In this document: positions 49,739-58,231 of the stretch, in pieces
Position numbering within the stretch: position 1 is the stretch's first letter
How the letters are laid out: each line of letters opens with the position of its first letter
Source of the DNA: JBGQOG01 sp052113705
Lineage (GTDB): Bacteria > Pseudomonadota > Alphaproteobacteria > Rhodobacterales > Rhodobacteraceae
Direction of reading: 5' to 3'
Assembly (NCBI RefSeq): GCF_052113705.1
Contig: NZ_JBGQOG010000001.1
Location: 186,001 to 250,000, forward strand
DNA length: 64,000 nucleotides
Translations under genes and position numbers: made by a program
Notes under the pieces: model-generated
What the model was told of the DNA's origin: nothing
What the model saw: only the letters and a program-made list of their open reading frames with translations
Databases searched by the model: none

Positions 49739-50234
49739 CGGCCCCGGGATGGGCTGCGCGGCTGGCCCGCATGGTTGCCAACAGGTCATTCAGCACGGCC
49801 GTTTGAAATAGATGCGGCCCCCCACGGCCCGGTGTCAGCGGCAAACGCCCCGGCTGAATATCCGGGGCGAGATCTTGGCATCGGTCCGGAGACCGGTGGC
49901 GCGCAGGCGGCAGATGGTCGGCCCCGTCCTGCCGCAGCGCAGGGCCGTCGAGGTGCGCGGGGGCGGCCACGCCTTTCACGGACAGCCCGGCCGAGAGCCA
50001 GACCACAGGACAGCACAACGCGGGCGCCCTGCGCCGTCCCCCCGCGCCCGCAGGAAACGGCCATATGCAGGCCATGCCCGGTGCAAGCCGCCTGCGGCCC
50101 GCGGCCCCACGGGGCAGGGTTTCCTCTGATGGAGTGGGATTGTGCGCGCCGACGGGGCACGTCGGCACCCGCCGCGTTTTCCGCTCTTGACAGCAGTTAG
50201 GGCCTGTGACGATTTGGCGCCAAAGGATCTCGCG
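49739..50234. other. Region without a supported gene (496 bp)
   Basis: Several open frames on both strands span this GC-rich region, but none has a Shine-Dalgarno sequence, signal peptide or recognisable motif, and their Arg/Pro/Ala-rich translations look like chance. It may contain a decayed gene. It ends with the SD (AAAGGAT) of the gene at 50235. Confidence 0.5.
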
Positions 50235-50585
50235 ATGATGTCTCCGGCCCTACTCCCGATTGTGCTTTTGATCTGCTCAAACGTCTTCATGACCTTTGCG
50301 TGGTACGGACACCTGAAATTCGGCGGCAAGCCGCTGCTCATCGTGATCGTGGCCAGTTGGGGGATCGCGTTTTTTGAGTATTGCTTTGCTGTGCCCGCCA
50401 ACCGCATCGGCCATCAGGTCTATTCGGCGGCAGAGCTGAAGGTCATACAGGAAGTCATCACCCTTTCCGTTTTCATGATCTTTTCAGTCACTTATCTGGG
50501 CGAAAGGATCACCATGAACCACATTGTGGGCTTTGGTCTGATTTGCGCAGGGGCATTCTTTATCTTCAAAGGGCCGTTCAGCTGA
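50235..50585 (+). CDS. DMT-family membrane protein (DUF486)
   Basis: A 116-residue integral membrane protein with four predicted helices and the DUF486 pattern: NVFMTFAWYGHLKF near the start, SWGIAFFEYCFAVPANRIG in the middle and GERITMNHIVGFGLICAGAFFIF at the end. The start at 50235 (MMSPALL) follows AAAGGAT. It belongs to the drug/metabolite transporter superfamily, in which such small proteins usually work as dimers; the substrate is unknown. Confidence 0.88.
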   Translation: MMSPALLPIVLLICSNVFMTFAWYGHLKFGGKPLLIVIVASWGIAFFEYCFAVPANRIGHQVYSAAELKVIQEVITLSVFMIFSVTYLGERITMNHIVGFGLICAGAFFIFKGPFS

Positions 50586-50745
50586 CGCCGCATGGGCGGA
50601 TTTGCAGCGGTGCGTTCGACGCGTCGGCCCGGGATCTACCGGGATGCAGCGCCCACTGGCGCGCGGGCGACAGGGGATCTGCAATGATGCCGCGCTGCAT
50701 CCGCGCGCTTGCGGACGGGGAAGAACACGGCATGGCGCAGCATAC

Positions 50746-51366
50746 TCATGCCGCCGCGCGCCGAAGCATGGCCAGTCCCCCCGCAAGCACCAGAAAGACG
50801 CCGCCACAGACCCGGTCCATCCGGGCCAACAGCGTCGCACCAAAGCGTCCCGCGCAACGTCTGCCTGCCGCCGCATAGGCCAGCAGGACCGCCAGATCGA
50901 TCAGTGAGAACGTCACCGCCAGAAGCAGATATTGCGGCAAGACAGGCGCTGCGGCATCGATGAACTGCGGGAGAAGCGCTGTGAAGAACAGGTAACCTTT
51001 GGGATTGGTGACGGCGACCAGGAAGCTGCGCGAGAACAGGCGCCGCCGCTCGGTGACCTGGACCATCGGGGCTTCGGCAGCGGCGGCCTTGCTGAGCAGC
51101 AGCCGCAGACCGACAGCGGCCAGATAGGCCACCCCCAGCCATTTCACCACCGTGAACAGCAGGTGCGAGGTGGACAGCAGCACGCCCAGACCGGCCGAAA
51201 CAGCGGCGATCAGAACCAGGTCCGAAAGCACTGCGCCCGCGATTCCGAAACCTGCATCGCGCAACCCGTGGCGCGCACCGTTGGAGAAGGCCAGCAGGGA
51301 GGTCGGCCCCGGCAGGGCGATGGTCAACAAGGCCGCAAGCGCAAAGGTCAGCAGGGTAAAGCTCAT
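50746..51366 (-). CDS. LysE-family amino-acid exporter
   Basis: A 206-residue inner-membrane protein with about six helices. The family motif ALPGPTSLLAFSNGARHG (residues about 18-35) and VAYLAAVGLRLL are clear, as is TNPKGYLFFTALLPQF. Substrate is unknown; LysE/RhtB relatives export amino acids or derivatives. The start at 51366 overlaps the stop of the DUF1772 gene (ATGA), so it is the last gene of the three-gene unit under the TetR-type operators. Confidence 0.92.
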   Translation of the reverse strand: MSFTLLTFALAALLTIALPGPTSLLAFSNGARHGLRDAGFGIAGAVLSDLVLIAAVSAGLGVLLSTSHLLFTVVKWLGVAYLAAVGLRLLLSKAAAAEAPMVQVTERRRLFSRSFLVAVTNPKGYLFFTALLPQFIDAAAPVLPQYLLLAVTFSLIDLAVLLAYAAAGRRCAGRFGATLLARMDRVCGGVFLVLAGGLAMLRRAAA

Positions 51367-51893
51367 GATCGTCTCCGGTTCTGCACGGCGGGGGTGAGTG
51401 TTGAGGCAACCAGTATCAGGCAGGCTCCGGCGGCGATCATCCGGACGAGGTTGGCCGACCGCCAACGCGCGGAATAGGCCTGCCAGACTGTGCCGGCGCC
51501 CGGCGCCCGGGCATCGACTGCGGCAAGGTCCCGATTCAGCGGAACATTGAATGCGGCAGTGACCCCAAAGACCCCCGTCATATGCAAGACAAGCCCAAGG
51601 CCCAGCAGCGCGGCGGAGAGTCTCGCCCGCAGCGCGGCCATCACGACCACCGCCAGTGCCAGAACCAGAGGCGTTCCAAAGTAGACCGTGCCAAAAACCG
51701 GATTGCGGACAGAGGCATTCATCGCCTGCATGGCCGCGATTGCCGTGGCCGGGTCGATCATGTCGAGACCGCGCAGGGTCGAACTCTGCCAGGCAAAGAA
51801 AAAGCCGAAACAGGCACCGCAGAAGCCGACCGAGATCAGCGGCAGCAGGGTGAACAATGCCGGTGCCCGGAACCGCGCAAACCACCGCATCAT
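51363..51893 (-). CDS. DUF1772 (anthrone oxygenase-like) membrane protein
   Basis: A 176-residue protein with four predicted membrane helices and the DUF1772 pattern: an early GACFGFFFAWQSSTLRGLD segment with internal conserved Trp, AIAAMQAMNASVRNPVF and a later NVPLNRDL with the FN-x-PLN motif. DUF1772 proteins occur with secondary-metabolite enzymes and in small TetR-controlled operons, but no activity is proven for the bacterial ones. It overlaps the next gene up by 4 bases. Confidence 0.88.
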   Translation of the reverse strand: MMRWFARFRAPALFTLLPLISVGFCGACFGFFFAWQSSTLRGLDMIDPATAIAAMQAMNASVRNPVFGTVYFGTPLVLALAVVVMAALRARLSAALLGLGLVLHMTGVFGVTAAFNVPLNRDLAAVDARAPGAGTVWQAYSARWRSANLVRMIAAGACLILVASTLTPAVQNRRRS

Positions 51894-52258
51894 GCCGAAA
51901 GCCGCCGCTGCCGGGAGAAGACCCCAATGAAAATCGCGATGACGGCGGCCTGTGCCGTCAGAACCGCGGGCCAGATCAGCGGAAACTGCGGGTCCAGATA
52001 CTTCTGGGGGCCAAAAGACAGCATGGCCATCAGCGCGGCCGCTGCGCTGAGCGCCGTCCCCGCCCGGCCTGCGACGGGACCGACAATCAGCGCAGCGGCC
52101 GCGGTCGCAAGGGCCACGGCCAGGAACGGCGCAATCGCGAAAAGCGGAATCGTCGCGGGCGGATGCGGTGGCACCTGGGCGTACAGCGCGCCGAGCATGA
52201 CCAGCTGAAGGATGATCAGCACGCTCAGCGCGGCGGAGATCGAGCGGGATTCAGACAA
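51890..52258 (-). CDS. Small four-helix membrane protein
   Basis: First gene of the operon with DUF1772 and LysE. The start is taken as TTG at 52258 because GGAGGG lies 7 bases before it; another TTG at 52288 overlaps the operator region and lacks a good SD. The 122-residue product has four hydrophobic segments and a basic C-terminus (SRQRRLSA). I do not recognise the family. It is divergent from the TetR gene and likely repressed by it. Confidence 0.65.
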   Translation of the reverse strand: MSESRSISAALSVLIILQLVMLGALYAQVPPHPPATIPLFAIAPFLAVALATAAAALIVGPVAGRAGTALSAAAALMAMLSFGPQKYLDPQFPLIWPAVLTAQAAVIAIFIGVFSRQRRLSA

Positions 52259-52289
52259 GACGGGCCCTCCAACCTGGGACAGAAACAAG

Positions 52290-52333
52290 CGTAATATTCA
52301 TTACGGTTGCGGTCATCCGTAATTACCATTACT
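52290..52333. promoter_or_regulatory. Two tandem TetR-type operators
   Basis: CGTAAT-ATTC-ATTACG (52290-52305) is a perfect inverted repeat with 6-base arms. CGTAAT-TACC-ATTACT (52318-52333) repeats the same geometry with one mismatch, 28 bases (centre to centre) away. They lie between the divergent TetR gene and the membrane-protein operon. Confidence 0.8.
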
Positions 52334-52369
52334 GATTCTGTCAATGCGGGCGCTCAGGAGCAAAGGCAC

Positions 52370-53014
52370 ATGCGGCAGGAAACTCAGAACGCGCGGCGGA
52401 AAGAGATCCAGCAGGCTGCGCTGGCGCTGCTTGTCCAGCATGGCTATGCCGCGACAACGATGGCCTCTGTCGCCAAAGCAGCCGGGGCTTCGCTTGAAAC
52501 GCTTTACAAATGGTATGGCGACAAGCCGGGTCTGTTCCGCGCGATGGTACAGGCCAATATCGAGGAGTTGCGCGACGCGCTGCTGATGTCGGCCGAAGCA
52601 TGCCGCGATCCGCTGGCCGCCCTGCAGGATTTTGGCCCCCGGCTGATCGCGGTTCTCACCAGCGAGGAAGTGGTTGCCCTGAACCGGGCGGCGGCGGCCG
52701 ACCCCAGCGGCGATCTTGGCCGGATCATTGCTGAAGCCGGGCGCGGCACGATAGCACCACAATTGACCGGCCTGTTCGGGCGGGCACTGCAGAGCGACAA
52801 CCCCGCGATGATCACCGAGATCTATCTGGGCCTGCTGCTGGGCGATCTGCAGATCCGCCGCGTGATTGGCCGGATGCCGCCCCTTGACGCCACCGAAAGC
52901 CAGCAGCGCTCCGACAGAGCTTTGGAACTGCTCTGCCGCCTGTTTCCAGCATGCCCCTCGCCACTCCCATCCGAGGTCCCGGAGCATCCGTCGCCCCAAG
53001 CCCCTGCGCCTTGA
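52370..53014 (+). CDS. TetR-family transcriptional regulator
   Basis: A 214-residue regulator; the N-terminal helix-turn-helix (AALALLVQHGYAATTMASVA, then KAAGASLETLYKWYGDKPGL) is typical. The start at 52370 follows AGGAG and AAAGG. The ligand-binding domain fits the TetR_C AefR-like pattern. It is divergent from the small membrane-protein operon and probably represses it and itself through the two operators. The C-terminus is Pro/Ser-rich and variable. Confidence 0.92.
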   Translation: MRQETQNARRKEIQQAALALLVQHGYAATTMASVAKAAGASLETLYKWYGDKPGLFRAMVQANIEELRDALLMSAEACRDPLAALQDFGPRLIAVLTSEEVVALNRAAAADPSGDLGRIIAEAGRGTIAPQLTGLFGRALQSDNPAMITEIYLGLLLGDLQIRRVIGRMPPLDATESQQRSDRALELLCRLFPACPSPLPSEVPEHPSPQAPAP

Positions 53015-53421
53015 GACGCAACTTCCACAGGAAATCGGTCAGATGATGACCGATCCTCAGAGGTGAGGTCTCGAGGTCAAACCGGAGATTGGTGAAGCGG
53101 AGGGGCTTGGACATGCGGGCTCTTTCCGCAGGGGCGGCATGCGCCACCAGCGCGCACTGAACGGATGTTCGAGAGGCGGTGAGATGTGAAGAACCCGGGT
53201 TGCTCGGACTAAAGACCTGCGTGTCCTGCCGCGCCAACTGGCGGGGGCGTCGGGAAGCAGACCTGGAACCGCCGCCCACGAAAACCAGCCAACGCATTGA
53301 TGCAAAAGAAAACCACCGAAGGCGGAACCTTCGGTGGACATTTTATGTGCTCAACAATGGTCAAAAACCGTGGCAAATGGCGATTTTATGGTGAGCCCGA
53401 CACTAGAGGTCACCAATCAAA
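53015..53421. other. Region without a supported gene (407 bp)
   Basis: A short minus-strand frame beginning at about 53117 (MSKPLRFTNLRFDLETSPLR) runs into the TetR gene and has no SD or homologue I know; it may be a gene remnant. The nrdJ terminator is at 53307-53337. The rest shows nothing I can support. Confidence 0.5.
53307..53337 (-). terminator. nrdJ terminator
   Basis: A 10-bp perfect stem CCACCGAAGG (53313-53322) / CCTTCGGTGG (53328-53337) with a 5-base loop. On the minus strand it is followed by a T-rich run (TTTTCTTTTG). Confidence 0.85.
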
Positions 53422-55686
53422 TCAGCCGCATTTCGAATGGCCGCAGTCAGCGCAGGTCATGCAGCCCTCCACCTTGCGCATCGCATAGGAGCCGCAGGAC
53501 GGGCAGGCCGCGCCGCGCGGGGCGCCGCCAACCACCATCACCTCGGCTTTCGGATCGGATTTCAGCCCCATCCCCTCGCCCGCGATAAAGCCGGTGGCCA
53601 CCAGATGCCGCTCGATCACGCCGCCGATCGCCGCGAGGATCGAGGGGATATAGCTGCCCTGAATCCAGGCGCCGCCGCGCGGGTCGAACACCGCCTTCAG
53701 CTCCTCGACCACAAAGCTCACATCGCCGCCGCGCCGGAACACCGCCGAAATCATCCGCGTCAGCGCCACGGTCCAGGCGAAATGCTCCATGTTCTTCGAG
53801 TTGATGAACACTTCGAAGGGCCGACGATGGCCGCCATGCACGATATCATTGATCGTGATGTAGATCGCATGTTCCGAGCCGGGCCATTTCAGCTTGTAGG
53901 TGGCGCCTTCCAGCGCGCCCGGACGGTCCAGCGGCTCGGTCAGATAGACCACATCGGCGCCGGTTTCGACTTCCGGGGCCTTCTCGGTCTTCTCGGACAC
54001 CGAGAGCACCGACCCCGTCACATCATTCGGACGGTAGGTGGTGCAGCCTTTGCAGCCCTGATCCCAGGCGGCCATATAGACCTCTTTGAAATCATCAAAG
54101 CTGATGTCTTCCGGGCAGTTGATCGTCTTCGAAATGGAACTGTCGATCCATTTCTGCGCCGCCGCCTGCATCCGCACATGGTCGAGCGGCGCCAGCGTCT
54201 GCGCATTGACGAAATAATCCGGCAGCGGTGCATCGCCCTTCAGGTCACGCCACATCTGCACGGCATAATCCACCACCTCTTCCTCGGTGCGGCTGCCGTC
54301 TTTTTGCAGCACTTTCCGGGTATAGGCATAGGCAAAGACCGGCTCGATCCCCGAGGAGACATTGCCCGCATAAAGCGAAATCGTCCCCGTCGGCGCGATC
54401 GAGGTCAGCAGTGCATTGCGGATGCCATGCGTGCGGATCGCCTCGCGCACGTCGTCATCCATCTGCATCATATTGCCCGAGGCGAGGTATTTCTCGGCAT
54501 CGAACAACGGGAAGGCGCCCTTTTCCTTGGCGAGATCGACCGAGGCGAGATAGGAGGCGCGCGCGATCCGCTTCATCCAGGCATCGGTCTGCGCCGCCGC
54601 CTCTTCCGAGCCATAGCGCAGCCCCAGCATCAGCAAAGCATCCGCCAGTCCGGTAACCCCCAGCCCGATGCGGCGCTTGTTCATCGCCTCTTCTTCCTGC
54701 TGCGGCAGCGGGAAGCGGCTGGCATCGACCACATTGTCCATCATGCGGATCGCCATCCGCACGAGGCTATCCAGCCCCTCAGGGCTCAGCTCGGCCTTGT
54801 CGGTGAACGGATCGGTGACCAGACGCGCCAGATTGACCGACCCCAGGAGACAGGCACCATAGGGCGGCAAAGGCTGCTCGCCACAGGGGTTGGTGGCGGC
54901 GATGGTCTCGCAATAGTTCAGGTTGTTCATCTTGTTGATGCGGTCGATGAAGATCACACCCGGCTCGGCGAAATCATAGGTCGCCTTCATGATCTTGTTC
55001 CACAGATCGCGGGCATTGACCGTGTGATAGACCCGGTCGCCGAACACCAGCTCCCAGGGGCCATCCGCCTTCACCGCTTCCATGAAGGGATCGGTGACAA
55101 GAACCGACAGGTTGAACATCCGCAGCCGCGCCGCATCCTGCTTGGCGGTGATGAAGGCCTCGATATCCGGGTGATCGCAACGCATGGTGGCCATCATCGC
55201 GCCGCGGCGCGAGCCGGCCGACATGATGGTGCGGCACATCGCATCCCAGACATCCATGAAGCTCAAGGGGCCCGAGGCATCCGCCGCCACGCCCTTCACC
55301 TCGGCGCCGCGCGGGCGGATGGTCGAGAAATCATAGCCGATGCCGCCGCCCTGCTGCATGGTCAGCGCTGCCTCTTTCAACATGTCAAAGATGCCGCCCA
55401 TGCTGTCGGGGACAGTGCCCATGACAAAGCAGTTGAACAGCGTCACCGCACGGCCGGTCCCGGCCCCCGCCGTGATCCGCCCCGCGGGCAGATATTTGAA
55501 ATCTTCCAGCGCCGCATAGAATCGCTCTTCCCAAAGCACGGGATCCGATTCGACCGAGGCCAAAGACCGCGCAATGCGCCGCCAGCTGTCTTCCACCGTC
55601 AGGTCGATGGCGGTACCATCGGCTTCTTTCAAACGGTATTTCATGTCCCAGATCTGTTCGGCAATCGGGGCGGCAAAGCGGCTCAT
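53422..55686 (-). CDS. nrdJ: Vitamin B12-dependent ribonucleotide reductase (class II)
   Basis: Makes deoxyribonucleotides with adenosylcobalamin, under aerobic or anaerobic conditions. The start at 55686 follows GAGGACC. The 754-residue protein shows the N-terminal active-site Cys in LFNCFVMG, the NPCGEQPLPPYGACLLGSVNL motif with the catalytic Asn-x-Cys-x-Glu, and APTGTISL (nucleotide site). The C-terminus carries a Cys-rich tail (CPSCGSYAMRKVEGCMTCADC), seen in relatives, which probably regenerates the enzyme or binds zinc. No class I genes are in the window. Confidence 0.96.
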   Translation of the reverse strand: MSRFAAPIAEQIWDMKYRLKEADGTAIDLTVEDSWRRIARSLASVESDPVLWEERFYAALEDFKYLPAGRITAGAGTGRAVTLFNCFVMGTVPDSMGGIFDMLKEAALTMQQGGGIGYDFSTIRPRGAEVKGVAADASGPLSFMDVWDAMCRTIMSAGSRRGAMMATMRCDHPDIEAFITAKQDAARLRMFNLSVLVTDPFMEAVKADGPWELVFGDRVYHTVNARDLWNKIMKATYDFAEPGVIFIDRINKMNNLNYCETIAATNPCGEQPLPPYGACLLGSVNLARLVTDPFTDKAELSPEGLDSLVRMAIRMMDNVVDASRFPLPQQEEEAMNKRRIGLGVTGLADALLMLGLRYGSEEAAAQTDAWMKRIARASYLASVDLAKEKGAFPLFDAEKYLASGNMMQMDDDVREAIRTHGIRNALLTSIAPTGTISLYAGNVSSGIEPVFAYAYTRKVLQKDGSRTEEEVVDYAVQMWRDLKGDAPLPDYFVNAQTLAPLDHVRMQAAAQKWIDSSISKTINCPEDISFDDFKEVYMAAWDQGCKGCTTYRPNDVTGSVLSVSEKTEKAPEVETGADVVYLTEPLDRPGALEGATYKLKWPGSEHAIYITINDIVHGGHRRPFEVFINSKNMEHFAWTVALTRMISAVFRRGGDVSFVVEELKAVFDPRGGAWIQGSYIPSILAAIGGVIERHLVATGFIAGEGMGLKSDPKAEVMVVGGAPRGAACPSCGSYAMRKVEGCMTCADCGHSKCG

Positions 55687-55860
55687 TCGGTCCTCGCATG
55701 TCGTCAAAAGGGTCAGCGAATCTCCCGGGCCGGGACTTTCCGCAAGGGCCGGAAGATAGGCAAGCTGGCGGCGGCGGTCAACTTGCAACGCGCCGCGGAT
55801 TCATATATTTGGTGGCTCGCGCCAAAGATGGCATATACATATAGGGGGTCGGGGCGAAAA

Positions 55861-56283
55861 ATGACAGATCCTGTGCATATCATCAAACTCTGCGTCGGCG
55901 CCGAAAAGGTCGAAGACCTTGAGGAATGGCAGAAAAATCGCTTTGGCAGCGGACCGGCGCAGCATGTCACCCGCATGGCTCCGAAACGTGCCGATGAGAT
56001 TCTCTCCGGCGGCTCGCTCTATTGGGTGTTTAAGGGTCTCGTCCTCGCCCGTCAGCGCATTCTGGCGCTGGATGAGGTGCGCGGCGATGACGGCATCCTG
56101 CGCTGCGCCATCCAGCTCGACCGCGAGGTGATCCGCACCGAGGCCCTCGCCCGCCGCGCCTTTCAGGGCTGGCGCTACCTCAGTGCCGCCGACGCCCCGC
56201 GCGACCTGCCCAAGGGCCGCGCCCGCGAAGAGGCATTGCCGGTCGAACTCACCGCAGCCATGGCCCAGATCGGGCTGCGCTGA
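55861..56283 (+). CDS. DUF1489 protein
   Basis: A soluble 140-residue protein beginning MTDPVHIIKLCVGAEKVEDL. Its central part, GSLYWVFKGLVLARQRILAL, and PRWYL-like GWRYLSAADAPRDLP match the DUF1489 pattern, common in alphaproteobacteria as a single gene. The family has no assigned function. It is divergent from nrdJ (174 bases apart). Element C follows about 35 bases after its stop. Confidence 0.85.
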   Translation: MTDPVHIIKLCVGAEKVEDLEEWQKNRFGSGPAQHVTRMAPKRADEILSGGSLYWVFKGLVLARQRILALDEVRGDDGILRCAIQLDREVIRTEALARRAFQGWRYLSAADAPRDLPKGRAREEALPVELTAAMAQIGLR

Positions 56284-56316
56284 CAGCGCCCCCCCCGGAG
56301 CCCGAATCCCCATCAG

Positions 56317-56353
56317 GCTTGCTTCGTTCAAAATATCCCCGCCGGAGGCATCC
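56317..56353 (-). repeat. REP-like element C
   Basis: On the minus strand: GCCTCCGGCGGGGATATTTT followed by GAACGAAGCAAGC. The core and tail match elements B and D1. It lies between the DUF1489 gene and the end of slyX. Confidence 0.8.
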
Positions 56354-56429
56354 CCGGCCCACCAGGCGGCGATCCCGTCGCAAAACGTCACCTCCGACAC
56401 CAAAGGCACCAGGCCTCACTGCGGCCGCC

Positions 56430-56636
56430 TCACCAATGCGGCGGTCGCTGATCGGCCAGGGGCACCGTCCCCCCCGCCTCCATCTCGCGCCCGGCTTCCC
56501 GCTCCATCAACAGGCCCACGCGGCGGCTCAGCCGGTCGATCTCGGCGCTTTGCCGCGCCACCACATCGGACATATCCTCCAGCATCCGCGTCAGATGGGC
56601 GATCTGCTCTTCCGCCCGCTCAATCCGTTCGCTCAT
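56430..56636 (-). CDS. slyX: SlyX-family protein
   Basis: A 68-residue coiled-coil protein of the SlyX family (SERIERAEEQIAHLTRMLED, then MSDVVARQSAEIDRLSRRVG, ending in LADQRPPHW). The terminal PPHY/PPHW motif is diagnostic. The start at 56636 follows a G-rich SD. The role of SlyX is unknown. It is divergent from hisS (104 bases). Confidence 0.92.
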   Translation of the reverse strand: MSERIERAEEQIAHLTRMLEDMSDVVARQSAEIDRLSRRVGLLMEREAGREMEAGGTVPLADQRPPHW

Positions 56637-56740
56637 CGCGCCCCGCCCCCTGCTCAAGATCACCGCATATGCCTTGCCACGCTTGTCGCTGGCCGCGCCA
56701 TCCGCTACACCGCGCGCGGATGATAAGCGAGGCGAAAGCG

Positions 56741-58231
56741 ATGGCAAAGGACAAGTCCCCCCGCAGACCGCGCGCGGAAACCCCGAAAGGGTTCCGTGAT
56801 TACTTCGGCGCGGATGTGACCGAGCGTAAAGCGATGCTGGATACGATTGCCGAGGTCTACCATCGCTACGGCTTCGATCCCCTGGAAACCAGCGCGGTGG
56901 AAACGGTCGAGGCTCTGGGCAAATTCCTCCCCGATGTCGACCGCCCGAATGCCGGGGTCTTTGGCTGGCAGGATGAGGATGGCGACTGGCTGGCGCTGCG
57001 CTATGACATGACCGCCCCCCTCGCCCGCGTCGCCGCGCAGTTCCGCAACGATCTGCCCAGCCCCTACCGCCGCTATGCGATGGGGCCGGTCTGGCGCAAC
57101 GAAAAGCCGGGGCCGGGCCGCTTCCGCCAGTTCTATCAATGCGATGCCGATACCGTCGGCGCTTCTTCGGTGGCCGCCGATGCCGAGATCTGCGCCATGC
57201 TCTCGGATGCGCTGGAAGCCGTGGGGATCGAGCGCGGCGATTACATCGTGCGGGTCAACAACCGCAAGGTGCTGAACGGCGTGATGGAAGTGGCGGGCGT
57301 CCTTGACCCCGCCGACCCCGAGCGTTTCGAGGAAGAGCGCGGCATCGTGCTCCGCGCCATCGACAAGCTCGACCGTCTGGGCGAAGCGGGCGTGCGCCTG
57401 CTGATGGGCGAAGGCCGCAAGGATGAAAGCGGCGATTTCACCAAAGGTGCTGGCCTGACCGAGGCACAGGCCGATGTGGTGATGGGCTTCATGTCCGCCA
57501 AGCGCGAAAACGGCCCCGCCACCGTGGCCCGCCTGCGCGAGCTGGTCGCGGGTTCCGCCACCGGGATCGAGGGCGTGGAAGAGCTGGAAACCATCGCCGA
57601 GCTGCTGGCCGCCCAAGGCTACGGCCCCGACCGGATCGAGATTGATCCCTCCGTTGTACGCGGGCTGGGCTATTACACCGGCCCGGTGTTCGAGGCGGAG
57701 CTGACCTTCGAGATCCTCGACGAAAAGGGCCGCAAGCGCAGCTTTGGCTCGGTCGCGGGCGGCGGGCGCTATGATGATCTGGTGAAACGCTTCACCGGCC
57801 AGACCGTGCCCGGCACCGGCGTTTCCATCGGTGTGGACCGACTGCTGGCCGCGCTGCGCGCCAAGGGCCGCGCCGGGGGCGACAGCGCCGGTCCGGTGGT
57901 GGTGACGGTGATGGACCGCGAGCGGATGGCCGATTATCAGGCGATGGTGGGCGAGCTGCGCCGCGCGGGCATCCGCGCCGAGGTCTATCTCGGCAATCCG
58001 AAGAACTTCGGCAATCAATTGAAATATGCCGATAAACGCCACAGCCCGGTCGCGGTGATCCAGGGCGGCGATGAAGCCGCCAAAGGCACCATCATCCTGA
58101 AAGACCTGATCCTCGGTGCCCGCATCGCCGAAGGCGCCAGCCTTGAGGAATGGAAAGCCCGCCCGGCACAGGTAGAAGTGCCGCGGTCCGAGCTGGTCGC
58201 CGCCGTGCGGCAGATGCTGGAGCAGGGCTGA
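56741..58231 (+). CDS. hisS: Histidyl-tRNA synthetase
   Basis: Class II aminoacyl-tRNA synthetase charging tRNA-His. The start at 56741 gives MAKDKSPRRPRAETPKGFRD, 496 residues; an upstream ATG at 56720 is possible. Motif 1 (TPKGFRDYFG and on), motif 2 (PYRRYAMGPVWRNEKPGPGRFRQF), the His-specific VRGLGYYTGPVFEAEL and motif 3 (TGVSIGVDRLLAAL) are intact. The C-terminal anticodon-binding domain follows. Its TGA overlaps the hisZ ATG, so HisRS and its paralogue are co-translated. Confidence 0.96.
   Translation: MAKDKSPRRPRAETPKGFRDYFGADVTERKAMLDTIAEVYHRYGFDPLETSAVETVEALGKFLPDVDRPNAGVFGWQDEDGDWLALRYDMTAPLARVAAQFRNDLPSPYRRYAMGPVWRNEKPGPGRFRQFYQCDADTVGASSVAADAEICAMLSDALEAVGIERGDYIVRVNNRKVLNGVMEVAGVLDPADPERFEEERGIVLRAIDKLDRLGEAGVRLLMGEGRKDESGDFTKGAGLTEAQADVVMGFMSAKRENGPATVARLRELVAGSATGIEGVEELETIAELLAAQGYGPDRIEIDPSVVRGLGYYTGPVFEAELTFEILDEKGRKRSFGSVAGGGRYDDLVKRFTGQTVPGTGVSIGVDRLLAALRAKGRAGGDSAGPVVVTVMDRERMADYQAMVGELRRAGIRAEVYLGNPKNFGNQLKYADKRHSPVAVIQGGDEAAKGTIILKDLILGARIAEGASLEEWKARPAQVEVPRSELVAAVRQMLEQG

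Noticed and set aside
53015..53341. A minus-strand frame starting MSKPLRFTNLRF
   Set aside because: It runs into the TetR gene, has no SD and no recognisable family; at best a remnant.
53437..55860. A long plus-strand frame opposite nrdJ that continues into the DUF1489 gene
   Set aside because: Only the part from 55861 is a real gene; the rest is the antisense of nrdJ, with no motif.
55687..55860. Cobalamin riboswitch or NrdR box in front of nrdJ
   Set aside because: The 174-base leader lacks the conserved B12-box, and the AT-rich part (55797-55846) does not match an NrdR site well enough to call.
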